Below, one piece after another: positions 1-12,248 of a DNA stretch of 64,000 nucleotides. The DNA lies in NCBI GenBank assembly GCA_036429605.1, contig JAVFKD010000002.1, positions 372,001 through 436,000 of the forward strand. The letters run 5' to 3'. Position numbers and translations under genes: made by a program. The stretch comes from Cladobotryum mycophilum. Its lineage: Eukaryota; Ascomycota; Sordariomycetes; Hypocreales; Hypocreaceae. Positions within the stretch are counted from its first letter, which is position 1. Each line of letters opens with the position of its first letter. The notes beneath the pieces are model-generated. The model made no database searches. It worked only from the letters and a program-made list of their open reading frames with translations, and was not told where the DNA came from.

Positions 1-1971
1 AGGACTACTAAATCATCATCATGCCCTGTTCAAACCACTGGGGTAGTGATATAGGCATAGTACAAGTATGAGGGCAGGGTATGATTGCATCTTCTCTTCA
101 AATCTGAACTCCGTGCTCGGTAAATGATCCCGACATGGGGGGCGGGTCAGTTCAAAACTAGAACCCATGTCTTTCGGTCCATCTCACTGGCAACAACTCT
201 CCCTGCCCCCTCTCATAACCATGACCATGGTCAGTTTTTCTGCAAGAGATTTGTCGTTGTCCAGGGCAAGGGATCCAGAGAAAGAGACGCAGACTGAGGG
301 AGAGGCAGACAGAGAGAGCCACTTGGGCGGTTCAGCGAGATGCATTATGGAACTGGGCAAGCTACCTAAGCTTGTCAGGTGATTCAATAGGTAAATTATG
401 CCCATAAACTTTGAGCCCGCATGAATGGGACTTTTTAGCTGGGAGGGCTTCATTGTTGAGCGCCTCCGGGCTGCAGGGCTGCTCCCCCTCCCATCAGAGT
501 TGGCAAGCCATGTGACGAATAGTAATCAATCACAAGTGAGTGAGAGTGAGTGAGTGTCCTATTAACCGGCAACTAGGGAGGAGGAGAGGGAGAGCCCACA
601 AGTACGAACCGATTCTTTCCGTGTAACCGACTGGCCGACCGACCACCCTTTGTTCGTTTTGATGGCTGCTAGATAGACTAGGTATTCAAGTATTATACAG
701 AGGGGGAGGAGTACTGACAAGTCAACAGTCTAATAACCTCGTCTCCTTTCCCCGAATGGTGTGGCGGCGGCTTTCAATTCAGAATCAGAGACATTTAAAA
801 CGGCCTCGCATCACAAGCGCCTTCATTCTGCAACGCCTTCAAGAGTCTTCCCCCCTCCCGCCATGACGTTGCATTCATCCGTATGGCTTGGTTTCCTTCG
901 TTGCGCTTACTCGGAATCATGATCCGGCGTCGGCGGAGGAGCTCCCCGTCCTGTCAAAGTTGATGGATGGATGGGACGGATGGGGGGACGCGTGGAACCG
1001 TAAGAGACAGAAGAGATGTTAGTGAGAGAGAGAAATACGGAGGGAGAGAGATGGCGTACCACCAATCATCCACCATCATCATCATCATCATTCATCATTC
1101 ATCATTCATCATCCTCGTCCACCAATTCCGAGTGACCGTTTTAATGCCGAGAAAAGGTCTTGCATGCATGACATAGCATCAAAGGAGGCGCACACACTTT
1201 CGTAAAAGTAATCCTATTGTTAATAAAACGACCGCAATCTATTCGGCGTAAACTAATCGGCGTATTCTTCATGCCTCCGTATTCTCTTCGTTCCGTTGCA
1301 AATTCCAATTCATCCATCCGTCCATTTCATCCAACCCAACCACCCCGAACCTACTGTTGCTACTACTACCATCGGGATCCTTTATTCATCTTAGTCGCGT
1401 CATTCCAAATAACAGAGAAAAGCGAGAAACCCCGAACCCTAAAAATTCATCATCCTTGTATTTTATTCTATTTTACATTATTATTGCCATTTCATTCCCC
1501 GACTGTGGCGGTTGGCCTTTTTTTTTTTTTTGTCGTTTGTTTGTTATCTATGGAGGAGGCAAAGTTCGGTCTCCCATGTCATGTGCTGGACACTAACCTA
1601 ATAACCAATTGATTGCGACAATCCGGCTTCAAGTTCTTGTTGCTTTGTCGAGAGTGCAATGTTGGTTGGGGGAAGAAAACATGCACTGCCCATTCAAGCA
1701 TCTGTCATCCAATCATATCATTAGTTTTTTTTTTTTTTTTTTTTTTTTTTTGATTCAGGACAAGAATAGGCTGCTGACTTCTGGGGGGGGAATAAAGCTT
1801 ACCCATCGGTAGGAGAAGGGTTGATTCAACCGCCTCCCCGCCTCCCTTGCCTTGCCCATTCCATAATCAAGCATGTATGTGTCATGCCCGCGATTGGTAC
1901 GCGGGTCAACCGGCGGGCATGAGGATGCCCCCTGCTGCCTATCCCTAGGTATGTGTGCAGTATCAAAAGGC
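1..1971. other. Gene-free flank with simple repeats
   Basis: I see no convincing gene here. The reading frames are short and of biased composition. The stretch holds an ATC/ATTC-type microsatellite at about 1070-1110 and a 27-nt poly-T at 1725-1751. Part of it is downstream sequence of the secreted-protein gene that ends at 1972. Confidence 0.5.
1725..1751. repeat. Poly-T tract (27 nt)
   Basis: An uninterrupted run of 27 T lies in intergenic DNA, downstream of the secreted-protein gene on the minus strand. It is a simple homopolymer whose exact length is likely to be unreliable in an assembly. Confidence 0.9.
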
Positions 1972-2481
1972 TTAGTTGCCCTGGGAAGAAGCAGCATCGC
2001 CATAAATCTGCCAGTGCAGACCAGCCTTGCCGCCCGCAGCGACGGCGCAGTTCACGTCGCCCTGGACCTCGAGGTCAGTGCCCTCCGAGTAGTTCTGCAG
2101 CGCAGTCCTGAGGATGGTCTTGATATCCTGGTCGCCAACCGTGTACGAGCCTTGGCCGCCGATCAGAGCCTTGACGCCCAGGACGCAGCCCTTGGACTGG
2201 AGGATGGGGATCAGGGCATCGCCCGAGTCGTCGTGGATGGAAAAGGTGCCGTTCTGGTTGGCCCAGGAGCTGAACAGGGCGGCGCAGTGACGCCAGTCGG
2301 CCGCGGCACCGGAGGGAGCCTGGTTGAAGCTCGAGGCATCGCAGGTGGTCTGGTCAGAGGGAGCGGGAGTCCAGGAGTAGGCACTGCCGTTGTCCGCGGT
2401 GGGGGCTACCGTGGGAGCAGCGGTAACTACCACGGCAGCAGCAGCCATGGCGATGCTGACGAGAGCGCAAAGGGAATGCAT
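1972..2481 (-). CDS. Secreted Ecp2/Hce2-like putative effector
   Basis: A single-exon gene for a 169-residue protein. Residues 1 to about 21 form a signal peptide (MHSLCALVSIAMAAAAVVVT, then an Ala-rich cleavage region). The mature part has four cysteines, in contexts TTCDASSF, RHCAAL, KGCVLGV and VNCAVA, and a VGDQDI stretch. The order C..SSF, HC, GC.(L/F)GV, VG.(Q/D)DI, (N/H)C is that of the Hce2 domain of Ecp2-type necrosis-inducing effectors. The canonical family often has more cysteines, so this is a reduced member. The ATG start is followed at once by the hydrophobic leader, and the stop is TAA. It probably acts outside the cell. The family call is from motif recall, not a search. No co-regulated neighbour is evident. 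Confidence 0.75.
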   Translation of the reverse strand: MHSLCALVSIAMAAAAVVVTAAPTVAPTADNGSAYSWTPAPSDQTTCDASSFNQAPSGAAADWRHCAALFSSWANQNGTFSIHDDSGDALIPILQSKGCVLGVKALIGGQGSYTVGDQDIKTILRTALQNYSEGTDLEVQGDVNCAVAAGGKAGLHWQIYGDAASSQGN

Positions 2482-5259
2482 GTTTGATGATGGTTGATGA
2501 CCTTTTTGTTGTTGTTGTTGTTGGGAATGTCTTTTTTTCTCTCTTCCTTTCTTTTGTGCAACAGGGAGTACGTGTGTGATGTGTTTGGTGTCTCACAGGA
2601 CTTGAGATGGTGTTGCGGTTGCTGAGAGAGAACGAGAAGAGTGATGCAGATGCAGATGCCGCAGCAGCAGATGCAAGAATCAAGAAAAAGGCAACAAGAG
2701 AGGTGAGTTGATGTACTGAGGCCTCAAAAAAAAAGAATGGATGAATAAATGGGAATGGGGGATGCCTTTTCTTATCTCTCCTCTTGGCAGCTGCCCGGCA
2801 GCCGAAATGGATTGTCATGGCTTTCGCCTTCACTTTTACGTCGGCCTGCACCAACAATGGGAAATGGGCACACAGGCCCGAGCATAGGTTTGAATGGGAA
2901 CACCTCATCTAGAACCTCTCAATGTCTCAAGATTGGGCGATTGCCAGTGCTCACCAGTGCTGACCATGTGCTTCTACGGGCTGCTACTACAACAACAAAA
3001 CCCCTGGCTAGTGCCTGAAGAGCAAAAACCTGGGAAAGGGGACATTTGCAGCCCTCCTGTTGCTAAGAGGATGCTAAAGAAATGCTGCTTTGGGTATTGA
3101 TGCTCAGGGAGAATACGGATAGAGGTTGAGTTGGGTGGTGAGCATGACCTGTTCAGAGAGAGAGCCCTGGAGAGAGCATGGCTCAGATGCCAGTCAGTGC
3201 AGCAACAGCGCTGTGTTCAGCAACCAACGAAATTGTTCAACCTGCACCGTCGATCACAGAGACGTGACACGCTATTACCTTTTTTACCTACCAAGTAAGG
3301 TGCAAGTATGTGTCTATCGATAAAGGGCCGATGGTTGCAAGAAAGCCGTGAAACATGTAGTAGATGCAAGTTAAAACAATCTCATCAACCTCGAAAAAGG
3401 ATCTGTGGTTTTTCTTTGCCAATTTGGCAGGTCAATGAAAGCCCGGGGCACCTCATTCATTAACAGCCCGCCTAAAGAGGGCTGGCTGGGGCTCTCTATT
3501 GCGCACGATGTTGGTGCTTAAGCTGTTAGTGGCTCCAAGACTGCCATAGGTCACTAAAGCCCCCCAAGGCTCCAGGGCTCCCTCTGTAAATGGATTGGAT
3601 GGATCCATACAAGGGCCAACAACGGCTCGGGGCTCACGTTGGATGCATGTATCGGATAGTGACCGTGCATGCAGAATCATTTCCCAATGCAGCCAGGATT
3701 GTCGCGCAGTCATGAAAGCGTTGGGAAGATGCACAACGACGGTGTTAAGATGCGCGGCGGAGATGTGCACTCACCAACATACAGTACCAGTACCATGTGG
3801 TTGCCCCCTTTGAAGTGGACTTGCTCTGAAGGGCAACTCGATCCGACAGGATGTGCGTGGTAGTGGTGGAGGGGGGTACGTTATTGTTTGGGTACTCTGT
3901 GCAAAAGTCGTATATCTCGTAACATGCGGTCATGGTTGATACAGCAATGTGGTCCGAAAGAGAGTGCGAGTGCGAATCTCTTCCTCTATAACATAGCCAT
4001 AGGGTAGCACTTGTATCTGATGTACTATATGTAAATGAGTACGTATCTATGCACCCATGGATCTCATCGTCAACTTGACGTTACGACCGATCCTCGGGCA
4101 TCATTCCTAGAACTGTCCATCTGCAACAATGTTTAGATGTCCATGTACGTACCTGACCAAAACATTGATGGTAACCCAACCCGTCATATCTTGTCTTCTA
4201 GGTTGGCTTGGCAGATGGCAAACATTTCTACACCCCCGCATTTCTTGATGATTTTCAGCACAGATGCTCGTGGCAGATACAAAGCAAAAGCAAAGTGCCG
4301 AGGTATAGGGTAATATAGTCTATGACAAGAAGAAGAACAAACAGGGCATCTAGATCAATCAAGGGCACTGATAGGTAGTCCCAAGAATGGGTAAATGAGA
4401 ATAATAAAATACGAGATACAAAGTAGAAGCAAGCAAGCAGTCCTTTAATTTCATTCATCCGTCTGCCGTATTCAGCGTTCCGATCCTTGGATGACTTATT
4501 TTATTCCCTCCGCCCAGACAGTAAAGCACAGTGGCGGAGACGCTTCGGCAGACCGAGGAACTGCTTCCGTGCACACACGCACCGTCGTCGCCCAGTTTGA
4601 TGGCATTGCCCAATGACGTAAACCGCGGCTCCTTCGGTTACAAGGCAAACCCGGACCTATAACGGCAACTTCTTGGATGGGTGTGGAGAAGAAAGACGGA
4701 GAGAGATGGAATCGGAACAACGGCTTGATAGTCAAATAGTCTACAGGCCAACACAGCCTTGGCAAAAGTCAAGAGGCGTCATTAGTTGCTGATTGATTGT
4801 TTGATTGATTGATTCGGGGCAACTCGACGAACTGAGGCACGAGATGCAACGTATTATTACACAACAAGTCTCAGCGAACCCGCATTGGCAACTCATTCCA
4901 AGCTGAAGAAGAAACTTGCTTTTTACTATTCCGTCCAATCATGTCCCCCATCATTCCGTTACAGAACTTCCAGCTCTCGTACATTTGCGAACCCGGCAAT
5001 TGTTGGGACCCTCGACGCATCAAAAGACGTCACTACTAACCTATGTACATACAAGTAGTAGGTATGTAGAGACCGCGCAAGGCATACCATCTCAGCCCGA
5101 ATGGGCTTATCTACAAGTATATCATGACCCCGATGCATTCCGTTGGCTCGTGATACTTGAAGCCGTCATTTCCATAGTACTTGTGCCTGTTCAGTTTATC
5201 ATTACCCCCAAAGAAGATAATTATATTTCATTTCATCCCACATAATTACCATCATCAAC
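2482..5259. other. Intergenic region, nothing supported
   Basis: About 2.8 kb between the divergent secreted-protein gene and the NLR-like gene. The open frames in it are short and lack domains, signal peptides or plausible splice partners. It presumably carries both promoters. Confidence 0.4.
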
Positions 5260-6398
5260 ATGAAGTCGTATCACGATAACGATAGCCATGGCATCAAGAA
5301 GCTCATGGACCACTTCCTCCGCCCTCGCAGTCACTCCGCTGCAAGCTGGCATGGCCGCTCAGACAGCGCAATCAGCCTTGACGCCTCCTCTCGCAGATCA
5401 AGCCGTTCACGAAAATCACCATCGCCGTCTTCATTTCACCGTAAAGTGAGGTCCATCTTCCATCCCTCCGATGCGGACGTATCCCTCGAGCTGTGGAACA
5501 CCGCCTACAATTCGCTGCGCGACAGTCCAGTATCGACTGCGCTCGTCACAGCTTATGAGGGAATCATAACACAAGAGCTGCCGGACGATTTAAAATTGGG
5601 TGGTGGCATGAACTCGTCATTTGGCGATATTTCCAACGACGAAAGGTTGAAGCTCATGGGAGTCATTACCGATGCTGGACTGCACAAACGCCGCGCCTCA
5701 AACTCATCCCAAGCAGACGAACCGGTTCGTGTATTGTTGGGCTCGTCAAAGGATATGATTGAATCCGTCTGGTCCGAGTATCCCTCTGCAGCGGTTGCTT
5801 GGTCTGGTATTAGCACGCTTACGCCTGTAAGATTACTACCCTCTGCCTCTCTATAAGGTCAACCTGCAGCTTGCTAACAGTACAACAACAGCTTCTCCTC
5901 CAAACGATATTAGACCGCGTTGAAGACATTAGAAGCGGCATCATCCACATTATCGGTCGTATCCCATGGTACACGCATTTATCAGAGCTTATGATATCAA
6001 GCAACTGGAAAGACGACCGGGACTTTAGGCGCCAGCAACCTCACACCAGGGAGTACATCGTTACCCTATACCGAAAAGTGCTTGAATTTCAAATGAATTG
6101 CGTCTGTGCAGCGGCGAGCACGTGGAACCATGCGGCAAGAAACGTCGTTGGATGGAAGGACATGGGCAGTCTGGTCGAGTCCATTCGAGATGCCGACCGT
6201 CAAATCATCGAGGAAATGGAGAGATTTGCGAAAGAATCGACCAAGGAGACTTTGCTGGGATACAGCAAGGATCTAGACCTACAGACAATGGACAGTCTCG
6301 TTGGTGATGCTGCGCATGGTAGCCAATCTTTGCATGGTGATGCAACAGGAAGCATAACTGGGACACTAGATGCGAAACCTTCTGTAACATGTATATAG
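5260..6398 (+). CDS. Stand-alone NLR N-terminal (NACHT_N-like) domain protein
   Basis: Two exons, 5260-5826 and 5892-6398, with a 65-nt intron (GTAAGA donor, CTAAC branch site, CAG acceptor) encode 357 residues. Residues 1-65 are Ser/Arg-rich and probably disordered. From about residue 70 the order matches the N-terminal domain of fungal NWD/NACHT NLR proteins (NACHT_N): an LWNTAYNSL start, VSTALVTAYEGII, a central EYPSAAVAWSGISTLTPLLL segment, and a helical tail with WNHAARNV. In full NLRs a NACHT NTPase and WD40 or ankyrin repeats follow. Here the frame stops in a short Gly/Ser/Asp-rich tail and the next gene is HIR1, so no P-loop is present. It could be a truncated NLR or a free-standing signalling domain. 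The family call rests on the conserved A-W-x-G pattern; the role in non-self recognition or cell death is inference. Confidence 0.7.
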
Positions 6399-6749
6399 AT
6401 GAGCAAGAAAGGTTAAAAACAAATTTGTGTTGGACACATATCAGGATTTTCACTTTGTATGATTGCTGTTACAATAAACTCTCTCTGTCTTTAGGGAGAT
6501 TATAAAGTACAAGTAGATGACCCCCCCCCACCACTCAAGAGCCACCAAACCCCAACCCTTCAAGTCCCACCCGCTAAAACCATCTTCCGTTCCCTCCAAT
6601 CAGAAATCAATTCTTCCCTCCTGCAAAGGTTGCGACACGGCGAAAGTTCAAGGGAAACGCGCCCGCGCGTCGAAACGGGTAGCAATTAGTATTTGCCCAT
6701 TGCCAACGGCACCACCAACCTCTCACCTCATGTTAGCAACGCCCTCAAT
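6399..6749. other. Intergenic: HIR1 5' region
   Basis: A 351-nt spacer between two genes on the same strand. It contains the 3' end of the NLR-like transcript and a C-rich stretch near 6520-6590 that is probably HIR1 leader. The open frame running through it into HIR1 starts with TTG. The conserved HIR1 N-terminus begins at the ATG at 6750. Confidence 0.45.
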
Positions 6750-9700
6750 ATGCGTATCATAAAGCCCTCGTGGCTGAGCCACAGCGGCGAGCAAAAGGAC
6801 TTTGAAGTCTACAGCTGCCATGTCTCCTCAGACGGAAAGCGCCTGGCCACCGCAGGCGGCGACGGTCATGTTCGCATCTGGTCCACCGAAGCCGTATACC
6901 ATGCGAATGACTCTGAATTCGCAAAGCCTCGCCAGCTCTGCCACATGAGCCATCATCTCGGCACCATTCACTCCGTACGCTTCTCTCCCAATGGCCGCTA
7001 CCTTGCCAGCGGTGCCGACGACAAACTCATCTGCGTATACCATCTCGACAAGGGCCCGCCCACGGCCACCTTTGGCACCAACGAGCCGCCCCCGGTCGAG
7101 AATTGGAAGACGTACAAGCGATTAATTGGTCACGACAACGATGTTCAGGATCTGGCCTGGTCGTACGACTCGTCCTTGCTGGTCTCGGTAGGGTTGGATT
7201 CCAAGGTGGTCGTCTGGTCCGGCCACACGTTTGAGAAGCTCAAGGCGATCCCTGCGCATCAGAGTCACGTCAAGGGCATCACATTCGACCCGGCCAACAA
7301 GTTCTTTGCCACGGCGAGCGACGACCGAACCATTAAAATCTTCCGCTTCACCCCACCAGCCCCGAATGCGACCCAGCATGATATGATTAACAACTTTGTC
7401 CTCGAAACAACAATCAGCTCGCCGTTTAAGAGCTCGCCCCTGACTACATACTTTCGAAGATGTTCCTGGTCGCCGGATGGCAATCACATTGCTGCGGCCA
7501 ATGCCGTCAACGGCCCTGTCAGTTCGGTCGCTATAATAGAGCGTACGAGGTGGGACAGCGAAATCAACCTGATTGGGCACGAAGCACCCACCGAAGTGTG
7601 CATGTTCTCCCCCAGACTCTTCCATACCTCGAAGCCAGGGCAAAACGGGCAAGCCAACGGCCATGGAGGACAGCTCGTTACGGTTATCGCCTCGGCAGGC
7701 CAGGACAAGACCCTGAGCATCTGGAACACAAATACCTCTCGCCCCGTCGTTATTCTACAGGACCTGGCCGGTAAATCGATTTCCGACTTGGCATGGACGC
7801 CGGACGGTCAAACGCTATTTGCGTCCAGTCTCGATGGAAGCATAATCGTGGTCAAGTTTGATGAGGGAGAGTTGGGCTGGGTTGCACAGGCAGAAGAGAA
7901 TACCAAGGCGCTGCAAAAGTATGGTGCATCGAGAAAAGGCATGGGAATTGCCGAGGATGTCGACGGGTTACTGTTGGAAAACCACAGCAAGGCTGGTGAA
8001 TCAAGGGCTGTCCAGTCAAGGATGGGTGCGCTGATGGGTGACTTACCAGGAGAGTCTGCCAAGGAATCTACACCAGCTCCTCCTCCAGCGAACAAGGCAG
8101 ACTCTACCGCGACGGAACCCAAGCCGACTACGAACGGGGCGACCGAAGCTGAGAAGAGACCAACAGAGACTGCAGACAAGACGGCTGAAAGAGTGCGGGA
8201 GCTCAAATCCAGAGTCACGATAGGCAAGGACGGAAGGAAAAGGGTGGCTCCGCTGCTAGTATCATCATCAGGCACCGGCCAATCGTCTCTACCCCAGACG
8301 CAGCTCGTTGGATCGACAGCGACCAAGACGACACAAAACGATGCACCGCAAACGATACTGGACCTATCAAAACCGTTCGACGGGCTGCCTAAGGGGGCAT
8401 CGTCTCTATGCTGCTGGGCAATAAGCGGAAAACGGCAGCCGCTGAGGGAGAGGATGAAGAAGAGCCGACCGCTAAACGCCCCACAGGCGGGCCAATAGCT
8501 ATTGTTACCAATGGTGCTGATGGTATCGAAGCCGCAGCCTTTGTTCCCGCTGAGCATGGTGTTGTCCCAACACCAGAGTTTCTCCGACCTGCCGTTCTCA
8601 ACCCCTCAATCTCCTTTGCCCAAGTGAGGCTTGCGGTTCCCAAGATCCGATCCCACATCCTAAGACCTCTCGAACGGGGCATCCTACAGGGCGACTCTAC
8701 AATGGAGGAAGCAACCAAGCTGGGAGAGAACATCATCCTCGAGGCTAAAAACGACCCTAGCCCGCGAGACCCATCCCATGTTACAGTAACCAAGAGGGGT
8801 GCTCTAATCTGGCAGGAGTTTCTACCTCGTCCGGTAATATTGGTGACGGCAAGCAGAAATCTATGGGCCGTGGCGTGCGAGGACGGGTCACTGCACGTCT
8901 GGTCACCAGCTGGACGAAGGCTACTGAACCCCATCATTCTCGAGTCACAACCTGTCATTCTAGAATGCCGAGATTTCTGGCTACTAGCAATCACAGCCAT
9001 GGGACAGGCATATGTATGGGATCTCAGGACACAGTCTTCACCACATCCTCCGGTATCTCTGGGGCCGATACTGGACATTGCTACATCATCATTGAACCAA
9101 CACACAGCTACACAAGGCCCTGGCGTCACGTCCGCACATCTAAACTCTACCGGGCACATTGTCGTTACCCTCACCAACGGCGATGGTTTCTACTATGCTC
9201 GTGATATGTTTACATGGCAACGGCTGAGCGAGGCATGGTGGGCTGTGGGCTCCCAGTACTGGAACTCCAACGATTCATCCATCTCCGCTCTGCAATCTAC
9301 GGCCGTTGGGTCCAACTCCAAAGATACCAGGGAAAAAGAGAGCCTTGCCGCTACAGTATCCTCTGGTGTTATCCCATTCCTCGAGAGGCACACAACCAAT
9401 GAGTTCCTCCTCAAGGGCCGGGCGTATGCGTTGCAGAGAATCATCAAGACGGTCATGCAGAAATCAGACGGCGAGGGACTGGAGAGCAGTATTAGTGTTG
9501 CCCATTTGGAGAATCGCATCGCCGGTGCCCTGCAGTTGGAAGCAAGAGAAGAGTTTAGGCTCTATCTGTTCATGTATGCTAAGAGACTCGGTGCCGAGGG
9601 CGCGAGGGGAAAGGTCGAGGAGCTGCTCAACAGTTTGCTGGGCGGTGTTTTGGAAGATGGAAGCGAGGAACGCATTGACGGTCGTGGCTGGTACAGCAAT

Positions 9701-9928
9701 GAGGATGAAATATGCGGCTGGGATCGAAGGGAGCTGCTCAAGGGTGTTGTTTTGATTCTTGGTAAGTTGTGCTCTCTACGAACTCGTCGGGTCATCCGAG
9801 TCCACTAACAAGGGGTCACAGGCAAATATCGCGAACTACAGCGTTTGACGGCACAATACGCGAGGGTGATGGATCTGAACCTGGACGACGGGTTGGCAGA
9901 TGTCGAGTCGATGGACGTTGAAACATAA
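6750..9928 (+). CDS. HIR1: Histone chaperone HIR1 (HIRA-type WD40 protein), apparent frameshift
   Basis: Subunit of the nuclear HIR complex, which deposits H3-H4 independently of replication together with Asf1. The protein begins with the family's typical MRIIKPSWLSHSGEQKDFEV. WD repeats fill residues 1 to about 380 (GDGHVRIW, SVGLDSKVVVW, TASDDRTIKIF). A B-domain-like segment for Asf1 binding reads SRVTIGKDGRKRVAPLL near residue 500. The C-terminal Hira domain contains WQRLSEAWWAVGSQYW. A 60-nt intron at 9762-9821 precedes the last 35 codons. The frame breaks at 8393-8397, a run of five G: upstream reads FDGLPKG, and the other frame continues GGIVSMLLGNKRK. One more G would give a continuous protein of 1039 residues. 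Because both sides are fully conserved, a sequencing error is likelier than a pseudogene. Confidence 0.95.
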
Positions 9929-10757
9929 TATTGCCTTGTATTCTTTCTTAGTCTTGCTACGAGTGTATAGTGTATCTAGAAGGTTCAGAGGTGGGGATTG
10001 GATGGGTGCCTGTTTTGCTGTTCTGCACCGTTTGTCAGTCTGGCGTTGGGGAGGTTCAATTGCAGGAAAGGGAGGGATGGTTTCAGTGACGGCGCTTCCA
10101 TTGGCTTGCGATTGATAAGCAAGGGATTATGGGATGCAATGAAGAATGCAAACAATTTGCAGTGTAAGCTGCTGCTCTGCTTACTTGACTTGGTTGGTCT
10201 GCCTGCTGGTTTACCTATGCATGTCCACTGTGATGACGGATCCATCGACGCATGCCCTTTGATGGATGCTCGTGATGTACAACACTTGCTCTTTTCGTTT
10301 CTCACATTGTCTCTGGCTTCGGCTTTCGAATTTCTAAGCATTAGGCAGCATTGTTGAGGTGGCGATATGACTCTTGGTGTTGACAGCTGATGACTGTCGT
10401 GATGTCAATTGGCAGCTGCCTGCCTGCCTCTTCTCCTCCTCCACCTTTTTTTCTGCCACCGACCCAACTTTTCTTCTCTTCTCCATCTTATCTTTATCCC
10501 ACTTTGATTTTATCTTTCTTCCTTTCTTCCTTTCATTTCTTCAAACGCTCCAATCTGCTCCTCAGTTTCAACATCATCGTCGTGGGACCTGGTTGTCTTT
10601 CACTTCGCACACTCCTTTTCGTTCAGTCACTCCTTTTTCTCTTTCTTTCTTGATACCTTTTGATTCTCCTCTTCTCTTCTTTTTCTCCTCTCAGCATTTT
10701 TACACCTATTTTCCTCTCCCTCTCCTCTCTCTATTGCTACCTCTGCAAGGGCTCGGC
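9929..10757. promoter_or_regulatory. HIR1/GT15 intergenic with pyrimidine-rich tract
   Basis: About 830 nt. From about 10420 to 10745 the plus strand is strongly C/T-rich just before the GT15 start, a common feature of highly expressed filamentous-fungal promoters. The long open frame through it starts with TTG and reflects base composition. No TATA box is obvious. Confidence 0.4.
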
Positions 10758-12248
10758 ATGGCGAGTATCAGAACCAAACGTCATTCCTCCCGCTGGGCCC
10801 AGCCTGCTGCGTGGGCATGGGCAATCTTCTTCCTCCAGCTCACCTCGTTTGTCCATGGCCTTGCTATCCCTTCCCCCGCCGCTGATCAGCGTCCTCGGGC
10901 AGCTCTCATATCGCTCGCGCACGAACATGACCTGCAGGCTCTCCTCTCCACGATTCACCAGCTGGAAGGCGCCTTTAACCACCGATACCACTACGACTGG
11001 GTCATCTTCAGCACCAAGCCCCTGAGCGATGAGTTCCGAAGCCTGACCTCGAATGCAACGAGCGGCAGCTGCATATACGAAGTCATCACCGAGGGCAACT
11101 GGATTGTCCCGCGGCCCACCGAGTCTTCGCAGTTTGACAGGCTATCGTTTCGAGACGATCGTGTTCTGGATTAGCACTCTGACATTGATCAGTCGACATC
11201 ACTTCTTGGTCAGCTTCGCCAATGGAACTCGGGGCCCTTTGCGAGAGAGAATAGGCTACGAGATTATGACTGGTTTTGGAGAATTGAGCCTGGCGTCAGT
11301 TTGAACACCCACCCCCTCCCCCTTGCCCATATTCCGACTAATCTTTTGTAATCTGCAGGCTCAGTTTTTGCGCGATATTGATTTCGATGTTTTCCGATTC
11401 ATGCGCGACCAGGGAATTGCGTATGGCTTCAATGAAGCTTTGTTCGACAAGGAGGATATGCGAGTCCTTGTACAACAAGTGAAATCGTTCATTGAGAAAC
11501 ACCCTGACTTGCTGCATGTAGATGCGGATGTCTCGTGGCTCCTCGCAAGCGACCCCTCAGCCGAAGCGGCGTTTACAGAGCAAGATGGTCTTGAAGAGGA
11601 CTTTGCAGCGCGGTCGAAAGTAAAAGACATGATCGAGGGCAGTCCAAGCCACCTTTGCCACCTTAAGGCTAACTGGGTACAGGAAGAGACTGAGACTGAG
11701 ACGGAGAGGGATGTGTTTTCGCCTTCCGAGGCATTTGCGTCGTGGTTGAGCACCATCTACAAGACGGGATTGAACGGCATCTCGCCTACCTTTGACATTG
11801 GGTCTCTGGCCTTTTTTCGCAGCCAGAGCCATCAAGTGTTGATCAACCACCTCGATATGATGGGCGAACTCTACTATCGAGGCCCGCGAGACGTTTTAGT
11901 GCCAACCATTAGTGCTAGCATGTTCCTCCCTCAGAAGAGTGTGTGGAACTTTCGTCGCAGGGACATTCGGCATGCAAGCCGCCCAAGCCCCCCGAGTATA
12001 CACCGGATCCAGAGCTCAGCAGCAGCAGCAGCAACAGCAAAGATCCCGTTGCCTTTGTGGGAAAGACTAAGATGGAGCCGGCGCTGCCGGCTAGCATCCT
12101 GGAGCACTACAGGAACCCTGACGCGAGTATGGACGAGCTATTCAAACAGTGGGAGTTGATGGCTCAAGATCTAGGCAGACAGGATGCTATCCCGGGCCTG
12201 CGTTCTGGTAACACGGTCATTGACGAGCGCAACTTTTCTCTCATCTGA
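10758..12248 (+). CDS. GT15 alpha-1,2-mannosyltransferase (KRE2/KTR family), disrupted
   Basis: Type II Golgi mannosyltransferase family, which transfers mannose from GDP-mannose to glycoproteins. The start MASIRTKRHSS precedes a membrane anchor (WAWAIFFLQLTSFVHGL). GT15 marks follow: RAALISLAHEHDL, FNHRYHYDWVIFS, WNSGPFARE, YDWFWRIEPG, DIDFDVFRFMRDQ and FDIGSLAFFRSQS. A 64-nt intron fits at 11295-11358. The reading frame is not continuous. A TAG stop at 11172-11174 ends the first frame. The next frame carries FWISTLTLIS, and the WNSG segment returns to the first frame. Near 11945-11990 the frame changes again before a good C-terminus (ILEHYRNPDASMDELFKQW). No GT-AG intron explains these breaks, and they are not at homopolymers. 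Either a pseudogene or several local errors. The family is clear; functionality is doubtful. Confidence 0.7.

Noticed and set aside
4916..5245. 109-codon plus-strand frame upstream of the NLR-like gene
   Set aside because: It lacks any known motif and its position suits leader or promoter sequence of the next gene.
7808..8557. 249-codon minus-strand frame
   Set aside because: Antisense to the HIR1 B-domain region; composition reflects codon bias of the sense gene.
8389..9177. 262-codon minus-strand frame
   Set aside because: Antisense shadow of the HIR1 C-terminal half with no recognisable content.
10374..10757. N-terminal extension of the GT15 frame
   Set aside because: It begins with TTG and runs through a pyrimidine-rich promoter tract; the ATG at 10758 is followed by a normal membrane anchor.
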